Below the pieces are notes generated by a model. It ran no database searches. It was not told where the DNA came from and saw only the letters and a program-made list of their open reading frames with translations. A stretch of 64,000 nucleotides of DNA from Auanema rhodensis (Eukaryota; Nematoda; Chromadorea; Rhabditida; Rhabditidae). Position numbers and translations under genes: made by a program. The stretch is taken from contig OZ059899.1 in assembly GCA_964057225.1 (NCBI GenBank), positions 11,780,001-11,844,000 of the forward strand, in the 5' to 3' direction. Positions 13,509 through 26,651 of this stretch are shown here, in pieces (within the stretch, counting starts at the first letter, position 1; each line of letters opens with the position of its first letter).

Positions 13509-16423
13509 TTGTACCTGAGCACTTGCGTTCAGAAGTCCGGATGTTGTACCTTCGGCAGCTGGATACGTAATTTCGGCAGCAAATTCAAATCCAATTGGAA
13601 GATATCCAGTCATGAAGAAGCTTTAAAAATTAAATTTTCAATATTATTGTAATTTCTTAATGGTATTACCCAAGAAGGAAAGCATTTAAGAAGACAATGG
13701 CAATTGAACCCAGATCCAATGTAAAAGTGAAAGAAAGCATACCAAGGAAGGAAAAGAGATAAACAAGGATTGTAGTTAACCTGAAATATCATTATCAAAA
13801 GATTTTCAATCAGATTATCAATAAGAATTACTTGAATTTCTTGAATTTATCTAATGAATATCCACCAACAACAGATCCAATCATACCAGCAACAACGATA
13901 ACCAATCCAATTTGTCCAACTGTCTCTGTTTCTTCCGGATAAAATGATAAAACCATTTGTGATAAGAGAGTTGAAACTGCATAAAAGACTCCAGTATTGA
14001 TACCTGAAAAAGAAAAAAAAGTTGATTTTCAGAAGAAATAGATAAAAATAATTAATTTAATGATTTAAATCTTAATTTCCCACTATACACATGTTGTTTA
14101 TTAGGTGTTTTATGGCCAGTTTCTCGCTTTTTAATTCTTTTATTTTCTTCTTTTACCTTCAAATTATATCTTTTATTCACTTCATCTCTCATCATTGTTG
14201 AACATTTCAATCTTACAATCTTCAAACTTTAAACCATATTCAAGCTTATTTCAAAGGTTATTACCATATGTTACAAAGAGAAGAAGGAAGTTCCTTGAAG
14301 TCATAAGACTGGCTAGTGTGCTCCAGAAATTCGAATCAAAAGCCTTTTCCTCTTGAGCGGTGAGTTGAGCCAAGCTGGGAGGAACTGGAGGACGTGAAGT
14401 AAAGACTGAAAAAAAAAGCTTATGACGTGCATATTAAGTATACAACTCAGTAGGGGGTATACATATGTACATGTACACATTATAAACTTTGAAACATGCT
14501 TCAGCTTGTTTTCGTGTTAGGATTCAATTAATTTTGCCTTGTTTTCTAACTTACAAAGGATGATTAAAGCAAAGATGAAAGTATTCAAAACAGCTGATGA
14601 TAAGAACAAAACGTTTAAATCCCAGGCAACGGCCGCTGTTGTACCATTGTGAACAAGAAGTGGTGGAAGTACGAAACCTACAGCAATTCCAAGCTGCAAA
14701 TATTACTTTCATTTGTTCGTATATGTGCAAGTTGTTGCTCAAAAAGCCAACCTGATTTCCGAAAACTCCCGCTGCACATGCAGTTGATACTTCGTTTGGT
14801 CCGAACCATACAGCAGCAAGTCTTGGTGGAATGCCTAACGTGAACATCTGCGAAGCTCCAACAATAGTTTGTCCGATGAAGGTAATCCAAAAAGCATCTA
14901 AAAAGATAAAACTTCGATAAACATATGCTTAAGAAGCTTCATATAAACCTGGGCTAGTGGAAAAAATCTTCACCCAAGCTCCAATACAATTTCCTGCAGC
15001 TCCAAGTAATATTGAAACACGAAGTCCATATTTATCCAAAAGCCATCTATTATTATAAATATTTATAAATTATAAGAATTTTTAACATTTTCTTTTCCTA
15101 TAATTATCATTTTAGTGTTTCTTGTTCGGGTGCGAAGATGTTGAAGAGTTTGTTCAAAGTATTTACTTTTGTGTAGTTGCCAAGAAGCATTGTCTATCAG
15201 CAATTGAGACAACAAGAGCTCTGACAAATATATCAAAAAGCTTCTCACACATAAGAGGTTACAACCCTCTATTAAACTTTTTTTTTGCTTTTCTCTGTTT
15301 CTCTCTCTCTCTCTTTCTCTTTCTCAAAGTAATTTTAGTTCAAAGATTTCAAATTTATTTTCAAAACTATATAAGAATTAAACTACAAGAAGAAAGATTA
15401 AAGAACTAGAAACTTTTTTTTTCTAAAAAAATGCTTAAAAGGAAGTTTTTTTTTATTTCATTCATTTTATTCAAGCTTTTCATGTTTCAAACATATTTTG
15501 CAACTTTATTGTTAAGAATACTGTGGCTAAAACTTCAATTAAGATATACGGTAGCGGACTAAAGATTATTCTTCAATTTTTGAATTTTTTATTTTTATTT
15601 TACATTGAAATATTGAAATTTTGTAATTTTTATACTCAGATTGTTTCATTTTTAACTTTTTTTCAAATTTTTTTTTGAACTCCAATATGTAAGAAACGTC
15701 TTCTTCCTCAAATAATCAAAAAATAACAAAGAAAGTTGAAGTGTCTCAGTCCGAAAAGTCAAAAAAAAGTTGAAAAAGAGAAATTGAAGAAGTACTGTCT
15801 AACTACTTGTGTTCAACACTTTGATAATAGATTCCTATTTCTTTGTTTTTTTAATTTGTTTTTGGAAAAAATGAGAAAAAGTGTGAAACTCACGCAGCTG
15901 GGATGAAGAAGAAGATGTATGTTAGCATGTAGATCATACTTGTCCAATCAACTGCTGTATAACTATAAAAGGAAAGATGTGTACATATTCAAGCTGAAAC
16001 AGTGATAAAGCTTACCTGACGTCATAGAAATCTGAAACAATTCCGGCAATGATGGAGTACTGTATCCATTGTGCTCCATTACTTGCACTCAACAAGATGA
16101 ACATAATGAGAATTGCCCATCGTTTTGGATAAACTCGCGGATCACTGTCCATCTGTTTTTCCAGCTAAAATCAGTGAAATGAGTTAAATGATTTTGGAAT
16201 ATTTAGATATCAAGCAGGAATGTATGAAGAAAACAAGACCGACCTGTGTCTCAGCTGTCATCGTGTTGACTGCAGCAGCTGCAGCAGAACTGACCCGCCT
16301 ACTTCCCGGCTGAAAAGAACAAATCCAAAGAAGACGTTCGAAATTCTTAGAGAAGTAAGAGGAAAAGATGTATAGAAACTTAGAAAGGTGTGGAAGAGCA
16401 AGTAGAAATGAAGATAGAGAGAT

Positions 16424-16483
<60 letters not shown>

Positions 16484-18201
16484 AAAGGGTGAACGAGAAA
16501 AGTTGAGAGATAAAGTGAGATTGGGAGAAGTGCGAGAAGAGGGAGGAGTACAAGGGTGCGGTGGGACCGAAGACGACGGAAAAACTATTCTAAGAGAAAC
16601 AGATGTAAGGACATATAAAGAGAGAAAAAGAGGGAGAGATATGTATATATCAGTATGAGAAGTATTAAGTTTGAAGGAGGTCGAAGACAATTTTGCCAGA
16701 TTGTTGGAAAACTTGAAAAATATCTTAACGACTATTTACAGTTCAGTGGGTGGCAAAGTTGAAAAAGAACAAAAGGAAGACCATTGCAATGGAAAGAAAT
16801 GTAGAAAAGGATATTAAGCTTCCACCTTTCAATCTCGACTATGTTATCCATTTTTGGTTACAAAATACATGATGTATAAGAGTTTAACAACGAGAGAATT
16901 AATATTCATCTCTTATATTGAATGATGTTGAAAGAAATAAGTTCTTTTGGTCAACTATGAAAAGATATAGAGAGAAATGAGGCTAGAGAGAAAAAAAGAA
17001 AGAGAGAGAGAGAAGAGGAAGAGAGATGATAGATGAGGAAAGATAGAGAGATTGTAGAAGATGAGTCCAAAACACTGACCTATTCGAACTGTCATCAAGC
17101 ATTAAGTTCATCAAAATATCCCTACAACATTGAAAAGATGAACTAGTCATTGAATTTTTATGGAGAAAAAAACCAATATTATAATATAATATACTATGCT
17201 ATACATCTAAATACAATAATAGTCAGCTATGTCAATCAGATTTTTAAAATTGGAATTACTATTGAGAAAGAACAGGTCATTTTACAACATTTAATACAAT
17301 ATTATCCTTTTTACTTATACAATTTCTATATTGAAAACTTGAATGAAACAAGAATTATCATGCTAATATCTTGATTTCATCTCCTTATGGGATTTTCAAT
17401 TCAAAAATAGAAATCCTTTTTCTTCTTTTTTTTTTCCTTTTTTTTTTATATTTCAACCTTCATGTCATACATGATGACGTTGACAGCAAATACTTTGTTA
17501 ACTTTTGAAAAATTTGAAAGAAAAATGTCAAAAGAAGATTGGCAGGTGATGCCTGAAGTAATTCATTCAAATTATACAAAATCTATTATGATTGTTACTA
17601 GAAGGAAAAACGTGGAAATATTCCAAAAAGGATGTCTTTTCATCATCATCGTCATCATCGAAAATCTTTTTTTTTTATTCAAAAAAAGAAAACAAGCGAA
17701 TGAAAACAAAAGGAAAAAACAAGAAGAAGAAAAAAAATTTTAAAAGCTAACCCCCTCCTTGATAAATCTCTCAACGGTATCTTTTACGAACTGGATACGA
17801 ATTATCCAGTCTCCATAACCTTCGTACGGTAATGATGCGCTGAAATTGATTCAAATAACTTTCTCCCATAATCTATTCATATAGTTATAATAATAATAAT
17901 ATATTGTTATTATAATATATATATATATATATATAATAATTAATAATAGAAATAGAAATATAAAATATTGTTTATACATATATAACCATTTATTCTCGTA
18001 TTTCTTTTTTAAAAAATGATATGTTTGACATATATTCACGTGCGTGATTTTTACGTGAAATTTCATTTTCATCACTTTTATGAGAAAATCAAATTTTTTT
18101 TTTTTTGAAATTAAAAGTTCCTACTTGAGTGTAGTTTCATTTGTTTGTTCTGCTTGACTTCTCATCTCAGTTTGGGGAATAGTTGATTGTACTGTAGCCA
18201 T
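13126..18201 (-). CDS. FLVCR-family major facilitator transporter
   Basis: Twelve-helix major facilitator protein of the FLVCR1/2 group (choline, ethanolamine or haem-related transport in animals), plasma membrane or organelle. Exons, 5' to 3': 18201-18125, 17839-17752, 16309-16244, 16164-16016, 15962-15894, 15046-14949, 14897-14752, 14693-14555, 14405-14265, 14003-13832, 13780-13670, 13620-13515, 13439 onward. Phases agree throughout. Family signatures: [15 protein letters not shown] in helix 1, [15 protein letters not shown] after helix 2, [20 protein letters not shown], then [18 protein letters not shown]. The first two exons have no clear homology and the start at 18201 is tentative. The 3' end is ambiguous: without a further splice the frame stops at 13305-13307 just after helix 12 (about 498 residues). 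With a weak GT donor inside helix 12, two more coding exons lead to a serine-rich tail and a stop at 13126. The C. elegans relative I recall is C09D4.1. Confidence 0.88.
13469..13503. repeat. (AT)n microsatellite in transporter intron
   Basis: Pure AT dinucleotide run in the intron between exons 12 and 13. Confidence 0.9.
16421..16482. repeat. (GA)n microsatellite in transporter intron 2
   Basis: A GA run of about 60 bp in the 1.4-kb intron upstream of exon 3. It produces a long serine/leucine-repeat open frame on the - strand (16184-16690) that overlaps the true alanine-rich exon 3 (16244-16309). Confidence 0.9.
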
Positions 18202-18568
18202 CAGGAATATTTTTAGAAATTGAAATTTGAATATTCAACTAATATTTCACGTATATATCCAATTACACGTAATTTTTTAAAATATTTTTGTATTCAAAAT
18301 TGATTTTCTGTATGATGTGATGACATGTAGCGGGTAGCGGGGGGTGGATTGATAATCGTTATGAGAATATATTCAAAACACAACGCCAGTTGAGTATGTG
18401 TTGCATACAAGAGATGGATGATACGTACAGACTTTCGGACGTTTTGAACAGAGTAACAACATAGTGATAATGTGTGTTCGAACTAGTAATACCAGATTAT
18501 TAAAAAGATATTGATGAAGTAATATATAAAAAGAAAAAGAGAGAGAGAGAGAGAAAGGGAGGGAAAGG

Positions 18569-18604
<36 letters not shown>

Positions 18605-21342
18605 TAGAGAATGAAAAAAGGTGAGCGTGACAGAGAGAAAAAGAAAGATAGAGAGGGGAGATAGAAAGAGAGAGAAAGAATATTAATAGAAAAAGAGAAT
18701 ATATGTTAATAAAAGAGAAATAGAGAAAGAGAAAGAGAAAGAGAATAAGATATGAATTAAGTAAATTAAAATCAAAACAACACAGATAAAGATGAATTAT
18801 TCGTCATATTTATCATTTTTTTATATAAAAGAAGAGATAACTATCGAGAAAACTATAAAACATTCTTATTATTTTTTATAATAATCAAGAAGAAACAGTC
18901 TTCTAACTATACTTATAATATTTTTTTTTCTTAATTCATCAAATTTAAAAGAAATATTGTGATATTGGACCAGTTAATAGTAATATTAAACATTGTTGTA
19001 ATAGTAGTATAGCAGGTTCTCTTATATGTTCATAATTTTTTTTTTCATGACATTTGAAAAAGAAAACTACACGGTTAAAACAATGAAATTAAAGTTTTTC
19101 TCAGAGAAATTCGTTTTTTTTTTATTTGAAAATGATTATATACTAGATGTTAGTACATCAAATATTATTGTTTCGAAAAAAAAAGCTTTTAAATAGGCTT
19201 TGAGCTTTGTTTCTCTTTTTTATTTTCTCAAAAACGGTTTAGATGTTCAGAAATGTTATATAACTATTCATATAGTTTATGATTGTTTTTTTTTCAGAAT
19301 TTAAAATATATTTTCAAATAAAAACCTTTTAATTTAATCAAAATGTTCGCATATTAAAGAGATTTTGATGAATCAGAAATTTTTTGTTTTTTTTTTGCGG
19401 AAATATTCAAAAAAATGGAAATTTTTTGGTCATATAGTGAATTAAAAGGGTGAGAAGTATCATAATGAATTCAAATGAACTATTGAAAATAGAAAATGCA
19501 GAATGAAAGTGTCTGTTCGAATTGGTTGAAAATCCGTGAACAAGCTGGACGACACACAATGGTCATTGCCATTCATGGATACAGTGAGAGAAAAAAAGGA
19601 AAAAATGATATAAAAAGTAAATGAAGAAGAGTATATGAAATGAAGAGAGTTAAAGATAGTTAGAGAGTGAAAGGCTTGAGATTGTTACCACAATGAATTA
19701 GAATAGGAAACATTAAAAAAAGAAGAGAGAAAGAGAGAAAAATGGAAAACTATAAAGGAAATCAGAAGAAAAAGAATAAAAAGAAAGAGAGGGAGGGAAA
19801 AGGGAATGAGATAATAAAAGATAAAGAGGGATATAAAGACTGTTAAAGGATGAGATGAGTAAAAGAGAGAGAGATAAAGAGAGAGAGAGAGAGGGGGGAG
19901 AGCGAAGGAGAGAGAGAGGGGGAAAAAGAGAAACAGATCGAAGTATATAGAGAGATCTAACTGAGATCAGATGTCGCATTCTGTTAGTTCTACTGTCAAG
20001 TGATGCCAATTGACATATCAAGCCTGGATGAATTTTTTTCAGAAAAAAAATCAGTATTCATAAAATGTCTCCAAACTCTTTAAAAACTCTGAATAAAAAG
20101 GTATTATGATTTTTGATTTTAACCCAAAAAACGAAGTGAAAAGTGGAAAATTGAGAAGAAGCTTATGTACTCATAGTTATTTGATACAGTTCTTTTTTTT
20201 TCACTTTTAACTAGAAGAAAACATATTTTATACAAATATTTTTATTATTTTAACATAATAACTCATAAAAATGATCTGATTGTTTGCTCCGAAATTCAAG
20301 AACATTGACTAAACAGAGCAAAAAATGGAAAAATAGTATGAAATTTGGAGTGGCTTTACACCTGAATTTTATGAAAATATTAAAAATGATTTATATGACA
20401 ATTTCTAAAAACTTAACTACCAATTGAATTAGTTATTTTAAATTATTTCAGGATATTTCCTTAAGGAGAAAGATGGATGGAGAGAGAGAGAGAGAGGGTG
20501 GTGAAGGTGGAGGATGGGACTAAAGCTGAGATTTGCTCTTTGAAAATATAGAAAAACATGCACAATAAGCTTTATAAAAATATATTTTAATAGAAAAATT
20601 TTATAAAATAAAAAGTTGAAGAAGTAGCTCATGTAGAATAGCTACGATTTCGAACGACTTTGCAAACAATCGTTAGAAGTTCATGATGAGAGAGAAAGAA
20701 AACTTCTGTTTTTTGATAAATGGTTTTTCATATGTAAAACAAATTAAAGTTTCAAAAGAAAGACAATACTTTCATTACTTTTTCGTTTAAATTATGAAAA
20801 ATAAAGAAAAAATACAAAGTTAAAGGAGTATATATTGAAAAGACTTGATTATAGTATAAGGAGAAAACATATCACTATCTATTGAAGCCAAATATTTAGA
20901 TAACGTATTCATATATTATAAGAATTGTTTGATGAAATCATGTATATCTCTCACTCATTCTGATAAAAACTAACAGAAAAAAAACACTTGAAAAATATCT
21001 TTTGAGCTTAAAGCTCTTGGCAATGATAGATCCGGTCGTGAGGTGCTTGTAATTTGAAGAAAAGTTAAATGTATAACATTCTGACTCATTTCTAGTAAGA
21101 ATTTCTTAACTTTTCACATAAAATATGCAACTATTATGTCTGTCTTCAAGACATTTTCATCGAATATTTGATGAATATGGAAGAAAAAAATGAATAAAAG
21201 AATACAACAGCTCAACTTTTAAAAAAAAAATAAAGCAAAATAGGCTACATCGTTTATTCTAATATTTCATGTTTCAATGATCTGTCACTAAGCTTTTGGT
21301 CCTTTGGTAACTACTTAATAGAGAGAGAGGGAGGAGAGAAAA

Positions 21343-21383
<41 letters not shown>

Positions 21384-22063
21384 AACAAAATAACAAAAAA
21401 ATAAAAAATCATTTAAGAATTAAATTAATCAACTTAATCATATTTTCCAAAAACTGCAGCAGAGTTACGGCGTAAGAAGAGAATGATTGTGAAAAAAAAA
21501 GAAAATGCATCACACCTTGAACTGAGAGAATGATTGAATTTCACATCTTTTGAGGAACACTGTGAAATAGGAAGTTCAATGTGATTGAAGGAAGTAAAAA
21601 CTATCAATTAATCTTCAAGCTGTTGCCTACCCTACTTTCAAAAATTTTAAATTAATGATATGACTTCATTGGAAACGTCCGATTACAACAATCAGCCAAA
21701 TGATTTCAAAAAGAAAAAAATGTTTAAAACTTGTAGAAATTGATTTTACGCCAAACGTTTATTGAATAGAATTTGTAAAATTCAGAAAAACAAGTAGATA
21801 AATGGTTTCATAAGGTGGAAATATAAATAATTCATTATGGTGCAATACAATAATATTTTTCAAAAATGGAGATCAATATGGTTCTCAATGAGTTTAGGTT
21901 GTGGTCACAGGATTAAGCTAAAAAAACAGGAAGAAAGTGCTGATTACATAGTTTTATCTAACAAATTGTGATCAATGTGAGACTTGTCCAGAAGCACCTG
22001 GTCCTCTATTTCTCTTCAGATAGATGTTGCATCTTCATTCTTTCATCTTCCCTCATCTTCCTA
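18202..22063. other. Low-complexity intergenic desert
   Basis: About 3.9 kb with no conserved coding sequence. It is made of AT-rich DNA and repeated GA-rich tracts: 18536-18602, 18640-18750, 19860-19935, 20476-20500 and the (GA)n run at 21343-21381. All open frames here are serine/leucine or arginine/glutamate dinucleotide-repeat translations. It lies between the 5' end of the transporter gene and the 3' side of the ncbp-1 cluster, so it may contain the transporter promoter. Confidence 0.6.
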
Positions 22064-22395
22064 TCATGAACGAATCACGTCTGGTCTAAAAGCTTCCACG
22101 ATCTCATTCATCTTATTAAATGGATGATAGTACAATGGGTTTCCGTTTTCAACTGATATCACCGTCATGTTTGTATCTCTTCTGAGCTTGACGATTTGCT
22201 TGAACGCATCGGCACCCTCCAGATTCAAACTGTGAGATCAAAGAAGATCAAATTTACTCTGTAAGAATCAAGTAGAGCTACTTCTCAAGTTATTTTATTG
22301 ATCACTTACGACAAAATCAAGGAAAGATATAGATTACAAATAGAAATAAAATCATAAGAACATCTTAAATATACACAACAACTAAGAAGGAACAT
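22064..22395 (-). CDS. Unrecognised small two-exon gene behind ncbp-1
   Basis: Exon 1 22395-22310 and exon 2 22229-22064 join in phase across a GTAAGT...CTCACAG intron to give about 82 residues. Exon 1 is hydrophobic and signal-anchor-like (MFLLSCCVYLRC...). Exon 2 reads like a real folded segment: KQIVKLRRDTNMTVISVENG followed by PLYYHPFNKMNEIVEAFRPD. I do not recognise the family. The ATG lies only about 90 nt after the ncbp-1 stop on the same strand, which would fit a downstream operon gene or an alternative ncbp-1 3' exon. Exon 2 looks coding; the choice of exon 1 is less certain, because its composition resembles T-rich UTR. Confidence 0.4.
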
Positions 22396-22485
22396 GAGAA
22401 CACCAGGAATAACCTTAATAAGCCGTAGGACGACAAAGAATAATAAATGTCTCAAAGACAATTAGAGCATTTAGCAAACGTTATA

Positions 22486-25400
22486 TTAAGCTAAAGCAAG
22501 AAACTGGTGATATATCTTCACGAGGATGGGATCAACCACATCCGTAAACAACTCTTTACCGAGGTCTCCCGAGATCTTCGCTATTTCTTGATAATGCTAG
22601 AGAAAACCAATTTATAAGAATTTATAGTTGGCAACTAACCATTAAGAAAACTTGCTTCAGTCTGCCCATCATCCAATCATACCATGGGGTATTAATATCC
22701 GTATCCTCCTTCTCACAATTAACAATATGATCAGTTAGTACGACAATGAATTTCTTTAAAAAAAATTCTGATCAAAGAAAACCAAGCACAGATCACTTAC
22801 ATGAAGAGCATCATAGAATAAAGTCTTTTGGAAATCTTGTAAACTTTCCAACTTTACACGCATGCTCTGAAGTTCAGCATCTTCCTTCTTCTCGTTTCCC
22901 TCTTCCATAGCCTCAAATATAGAAATTCAGTTATCATTATAAAATATCAAAGTAAATACATCCTCTTCTTCTACTTTAACTTGTTGTGCCGCCTTCTTTT
23001 CCAAATAAGCAACATCTCGCGTAACATATTTGATATGACGAGATAAACCATACAAAGCTGTATTCAAAACTTGGAATGTCCATTGTCTATAAGAGATATT
23101 GAGATGATCTTCTATATTGCTGCAGAAAAGAGGAAATACCTATCAGTTTCAATCTTAATATCATCGCTGAAAATCCAGTTAACAACCACAGCACAATCCA
23201 AAATTTGCATTTTAAGAAGCTTATCAATCAAAATAATAATCATCTAAATAAATTATTTCTTTTAAAAAATATATAAATATTCCAACTTGATGATTTGTTT
23301 TCCAACATGCGTATAAAGTGGTCAAAAGCACTTCTTGATATTCTTCTGAAACATCAGCAACATCTTTCAATGTGGTGTGATATCTATAAAAAGCTAAAGC
23401 TAATAACATATAGCGGAATATTGTAGAAACCTTCGTAGTGCTGCCAAGTTGTGACTGACAGATTTGCACGCAAGTTTAAGCAAAACCTGAAATTCAGTTT
23501 AGATTAGCTTAGATTTTAACTTTTCCAATCTAACCGCAAAGAAAACACTGAAAGATCGTGCATCATATTCGCCATCTGCCCCTTTAATTTCGGCAAGCAT
23601 AATATCATCAGAAGATTTAGTTTGGAAAAGGTTTATAAAAGTTAAAGCCTGCTGGTAATCTGGATGAGCTTCTAAATTTAGTTTAGGATCAAGCGAAACG
23701 AATAAAAGGAAATTTTACCATCTTCTAAGAGAAAACGAATATCAGGCTTTGCAGGAAGTAATCTTTGGAAACCGCTAGGCACTATCTCACAAACACGTTC
23801 ATAATAGGAGAATCTCATACATTTTTCCAAAACTTCTCTGGCAAAGATGAATTTAGCGTTCCATGAATCGTGCTATAATATGCATTGCATGAAATAAGAA
23901 AACTTAATCTCTAATCACCTCCAAACAATCTTTCCAATCATTCCAAGACCACCTGTATTCAAAGTTAGAAAGATGGTAACTGAACCAATCAATCATTCTA
24001 AACAAAAATTCAATAAACCTTACTTAGTTGACACAGATTTCAAACCTATCAATGCATAATGGCTGCATTCCCTCGCATCGTTGATATAAAAGTTCTGCAG
24101 ATTGAGCTAATACTTGAGGTATTTCATTCGGTTGAATTTTGCACAACTCAATAAGAAGAGAGCCTAATCCAAGTCAATCACATGTTATAAAAGCGGATCA
24201 AGACATACCATAGAATATTTCTGGTTGAGTATGATGTGGAAGTGCGAACAATTGGCCAAAAATGACTTCTAATATCATGTAGGTAATCGGAACATTAGCT
24301 CCTTTGCCATATTGGATAAGTTCATCAGCACTATAAAACAAAGGTTTTAAACATTTTGAAAATCCAAAACAAACCAAATTTTCCTATCAAAAGACCGATT
24401 ATCCAATATCCACACGAGATCCTGCTCTATAAGGAATCGTTCTATGGAGTGAGCACCCGGTAAGACTAAGTCAGTATCCTATGGTGAGAATTGCAAATTG
24501 AACTAAAAATAATTTGAACAAACCCCATTTGAACAATCAGCATAGTCAAACAATCTGAAAATTACTCTTGGTAATGGATAAACAGAATCCTTGGTATCTT
24601 CATGTGGTTGAAAACTGAAACGGGAAGAAATGGATATAAGTAATCACTTAAAAGTCTGACTTGGGAATGTTATGTTGAGATGAGTTAGACAAAAGGGCAG
24701 CAAAGTGAGTTTGATATCTTGGAATATGTTTCTCTTTCCATTCAGCTTCCTTCAAGTTTTTGATTTGCTTCCATAAACAATCCAAATATTCTTCTTGTTC
24801 ATGTGGGGTTCCTCGTTCCCAGACACTTATTAACTAATAAATAAGATAGAACTTTTTTTTGCAAAAAAAACCAACTGGAATATATGGCTTCTGCCTATCA
24901 TCGAGGTATTTTTCACATCCTTCCAGGATATTATCTAAGTTTTCCTTTTTTTTTTCGTTCAGTTCAGAAGCAATAAACGGTAAAGAGTGGAGAAGGGCAT
25001 AAATGAACCAATCAGTTCGTACCTGCAGAACCAAATCAAATTGAATTGAGCTATTCATCTACTAATTCTATACCTGTCGAGATTCTTGGAATGCAGCTTG
25101 AACAAGACCTTCCAAAAATTCTGCTATTGAGTCTATTGTAAGAACACGAGAATTTCCCAAGTCGGAAATGAAAATAATCTGAAAGACATTATACACACTA
25201 CTACTTAGATTATCTCTCACGATGTACAAAGCATGATTGTAGTTAAAGCTTGCCAATTTTAAACTAAGTTCACTATTCAATTTCTCCACCATCTTAAATA
25301 GTTGTAGCTTACAAAATATTGAAATAAGACACAAACCTCTCCCCCAAAATTGTGATACTTAGAATTCAAAAGGCCAACAAATGTGGAATACAGAGTTATT

Positions 25401-25789
25401 TTTTCAGGCATAGCAAGAATACTTAAAATACATAATTAAATTGGAATACTATAATACGCTCACCATGTTAGCACAATATCTGCGATGACAACTTTATACT
25501 TATCTATATTTCCCTGTCTCTCCAATATTTCATATAGACTACTTAGGTTATTTTCAAGTGCTGCATTCCCATTCTAAATTTTGCAATCAAATTCAGAAAG
25601 TATAAACAAGAGTAACTTTTTCTCCAACACGGGAAATAATGTCTTGCAGTTTACGTTCAGCTTCGCTATATTCCTCTGGCCCTTTTCGTCGCTTTGCTGC
25701 TCTTTCATCCTCATCTATCATCCATTACATCATAAAAAACAATAAAAAACAAACAAACCAAACTCGGCCTTTCTCCGATAGCCACTCAT
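22486..25789 (-). CDS. ncbp-1: Nuclear cap-binding protein subunit 1 (CBP80)
   Basis: Large subunit of the nuclear cap-binding complex. With NCBP2 it binds the m7G cap of RNA polymerase II transcripts and supports splicing, export and the first round of translation. The start at 25789 opens with [10 protein letters not shown], and the next exon has the basic stretch [20 protein letters not shown] (nuclear-localisation type). Family landmarks follow in order: [20 protein letters not shown] and [14 protein letters not shown] in the first MIF4G-like region (near 24880-25030), helical repeats through the middle, [17 protein letters not shown] with [13 protein letters not shown] near the end, and a final exon ending in [15 protein letters not shown], matching the expected C terminus. 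There are many short introns. No frameshift or internal stop was seen in the parts I translated. Confidence 0.92.
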
Positions 25790-26651
25790 ATTAGCAGCTG
25801 AAAGTATTATATTCAATAAAATAGCTTAGAAATAAAATAAATTAGTGAATGTATCGAAAAAAAATTAAATAATATAACATATTTAAACTTGACAGTTTGC
25901 GTATTTGGTGTGTTTGCGTAAGTAGCGTGTATCGCATGAGTTATATAGACTCTTTGTTTTCTAATAATTGAATTTGTCTCGTGTTCCTTATGAATTAATG
26001 TTTTTCTTAAATTATAAGTGAAGTCTAGCTGAATGACGAATTCTTTCAACTCAAATTGATCAACTGTTCTTTATGTCTGCAGAAAAGGAAATTGAAGTGT
26101 AGTGTTTAATGTTTAAAAACGTGATTCCACGTAAATCTGAGATTGTTTTGATTCTCTTTTAATTGTATTCTCATTTCAAAACAGATTAAAACAATGTAAG
26201 ATATATGTAGGTAAATATCAGACGTACTGAACATATCTTTTTAATTTCAGTTTTGATTTTCTTACAATACTTATTGAGTAATTATGTAATTTTTCAAAAA
26301 AATCCAGATATACTTATTCATATATATAAACATTTATCTGTGTAGCGATTACATAGTCGAGCAACAAACTAAACTTGATATAAAAATTCAAAAAAAGGCT
26401 AATGAATGTAATAATGGTACTTGGAGATCATAAGAAGACCCATAAAAGCCAGAAAAAACCAGATCAGTTCCGCTAACTATAACAAGTGCAATCGCAGAAA
26501 TAGAAACAGATTGGTTGAAGTAATAAGGATTATTTTAGGATTGATAAATACATTAGATGAAATAAAAGAAAAAAAGGATATCTTGATTGACACTAATATC
26601 TAATAGTTCACATAGTTCTATGGGAAAAGGTATATTTTTACATGGATAGAA
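25790..26651. other. Intergenic region upstream of ncbp-1
   Basis: AT-rich, with the ncbp-1 promoter presumably next to 25790. A 60-codon + strand frame at 26421-26603 (Asn/Arg-rich then Ile/Lys-rich) has no recognisable homology and no supporting splice structure. Nothing else is seen. Confidence 0.5.

Noticed and set aside
16184-16690. 168-codon - strand frame
   Set aside because: Mostly (GA)n read as Ser-Leu repeats; only a real 66-nt transporter exon within it is coding, in that frame by chance.
19713-20021. Ser/Leu-rich - strand frame
   Set aside because: GA-tract low complexity without splice structure or a conserved residue pattern.
26421-26603. 60-codon + strand frame with Asn/Arg-rich start and Ile/Lys-rich end
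   Set aside because: No homology, no splice signals and composition expected in AT-rich DNA.
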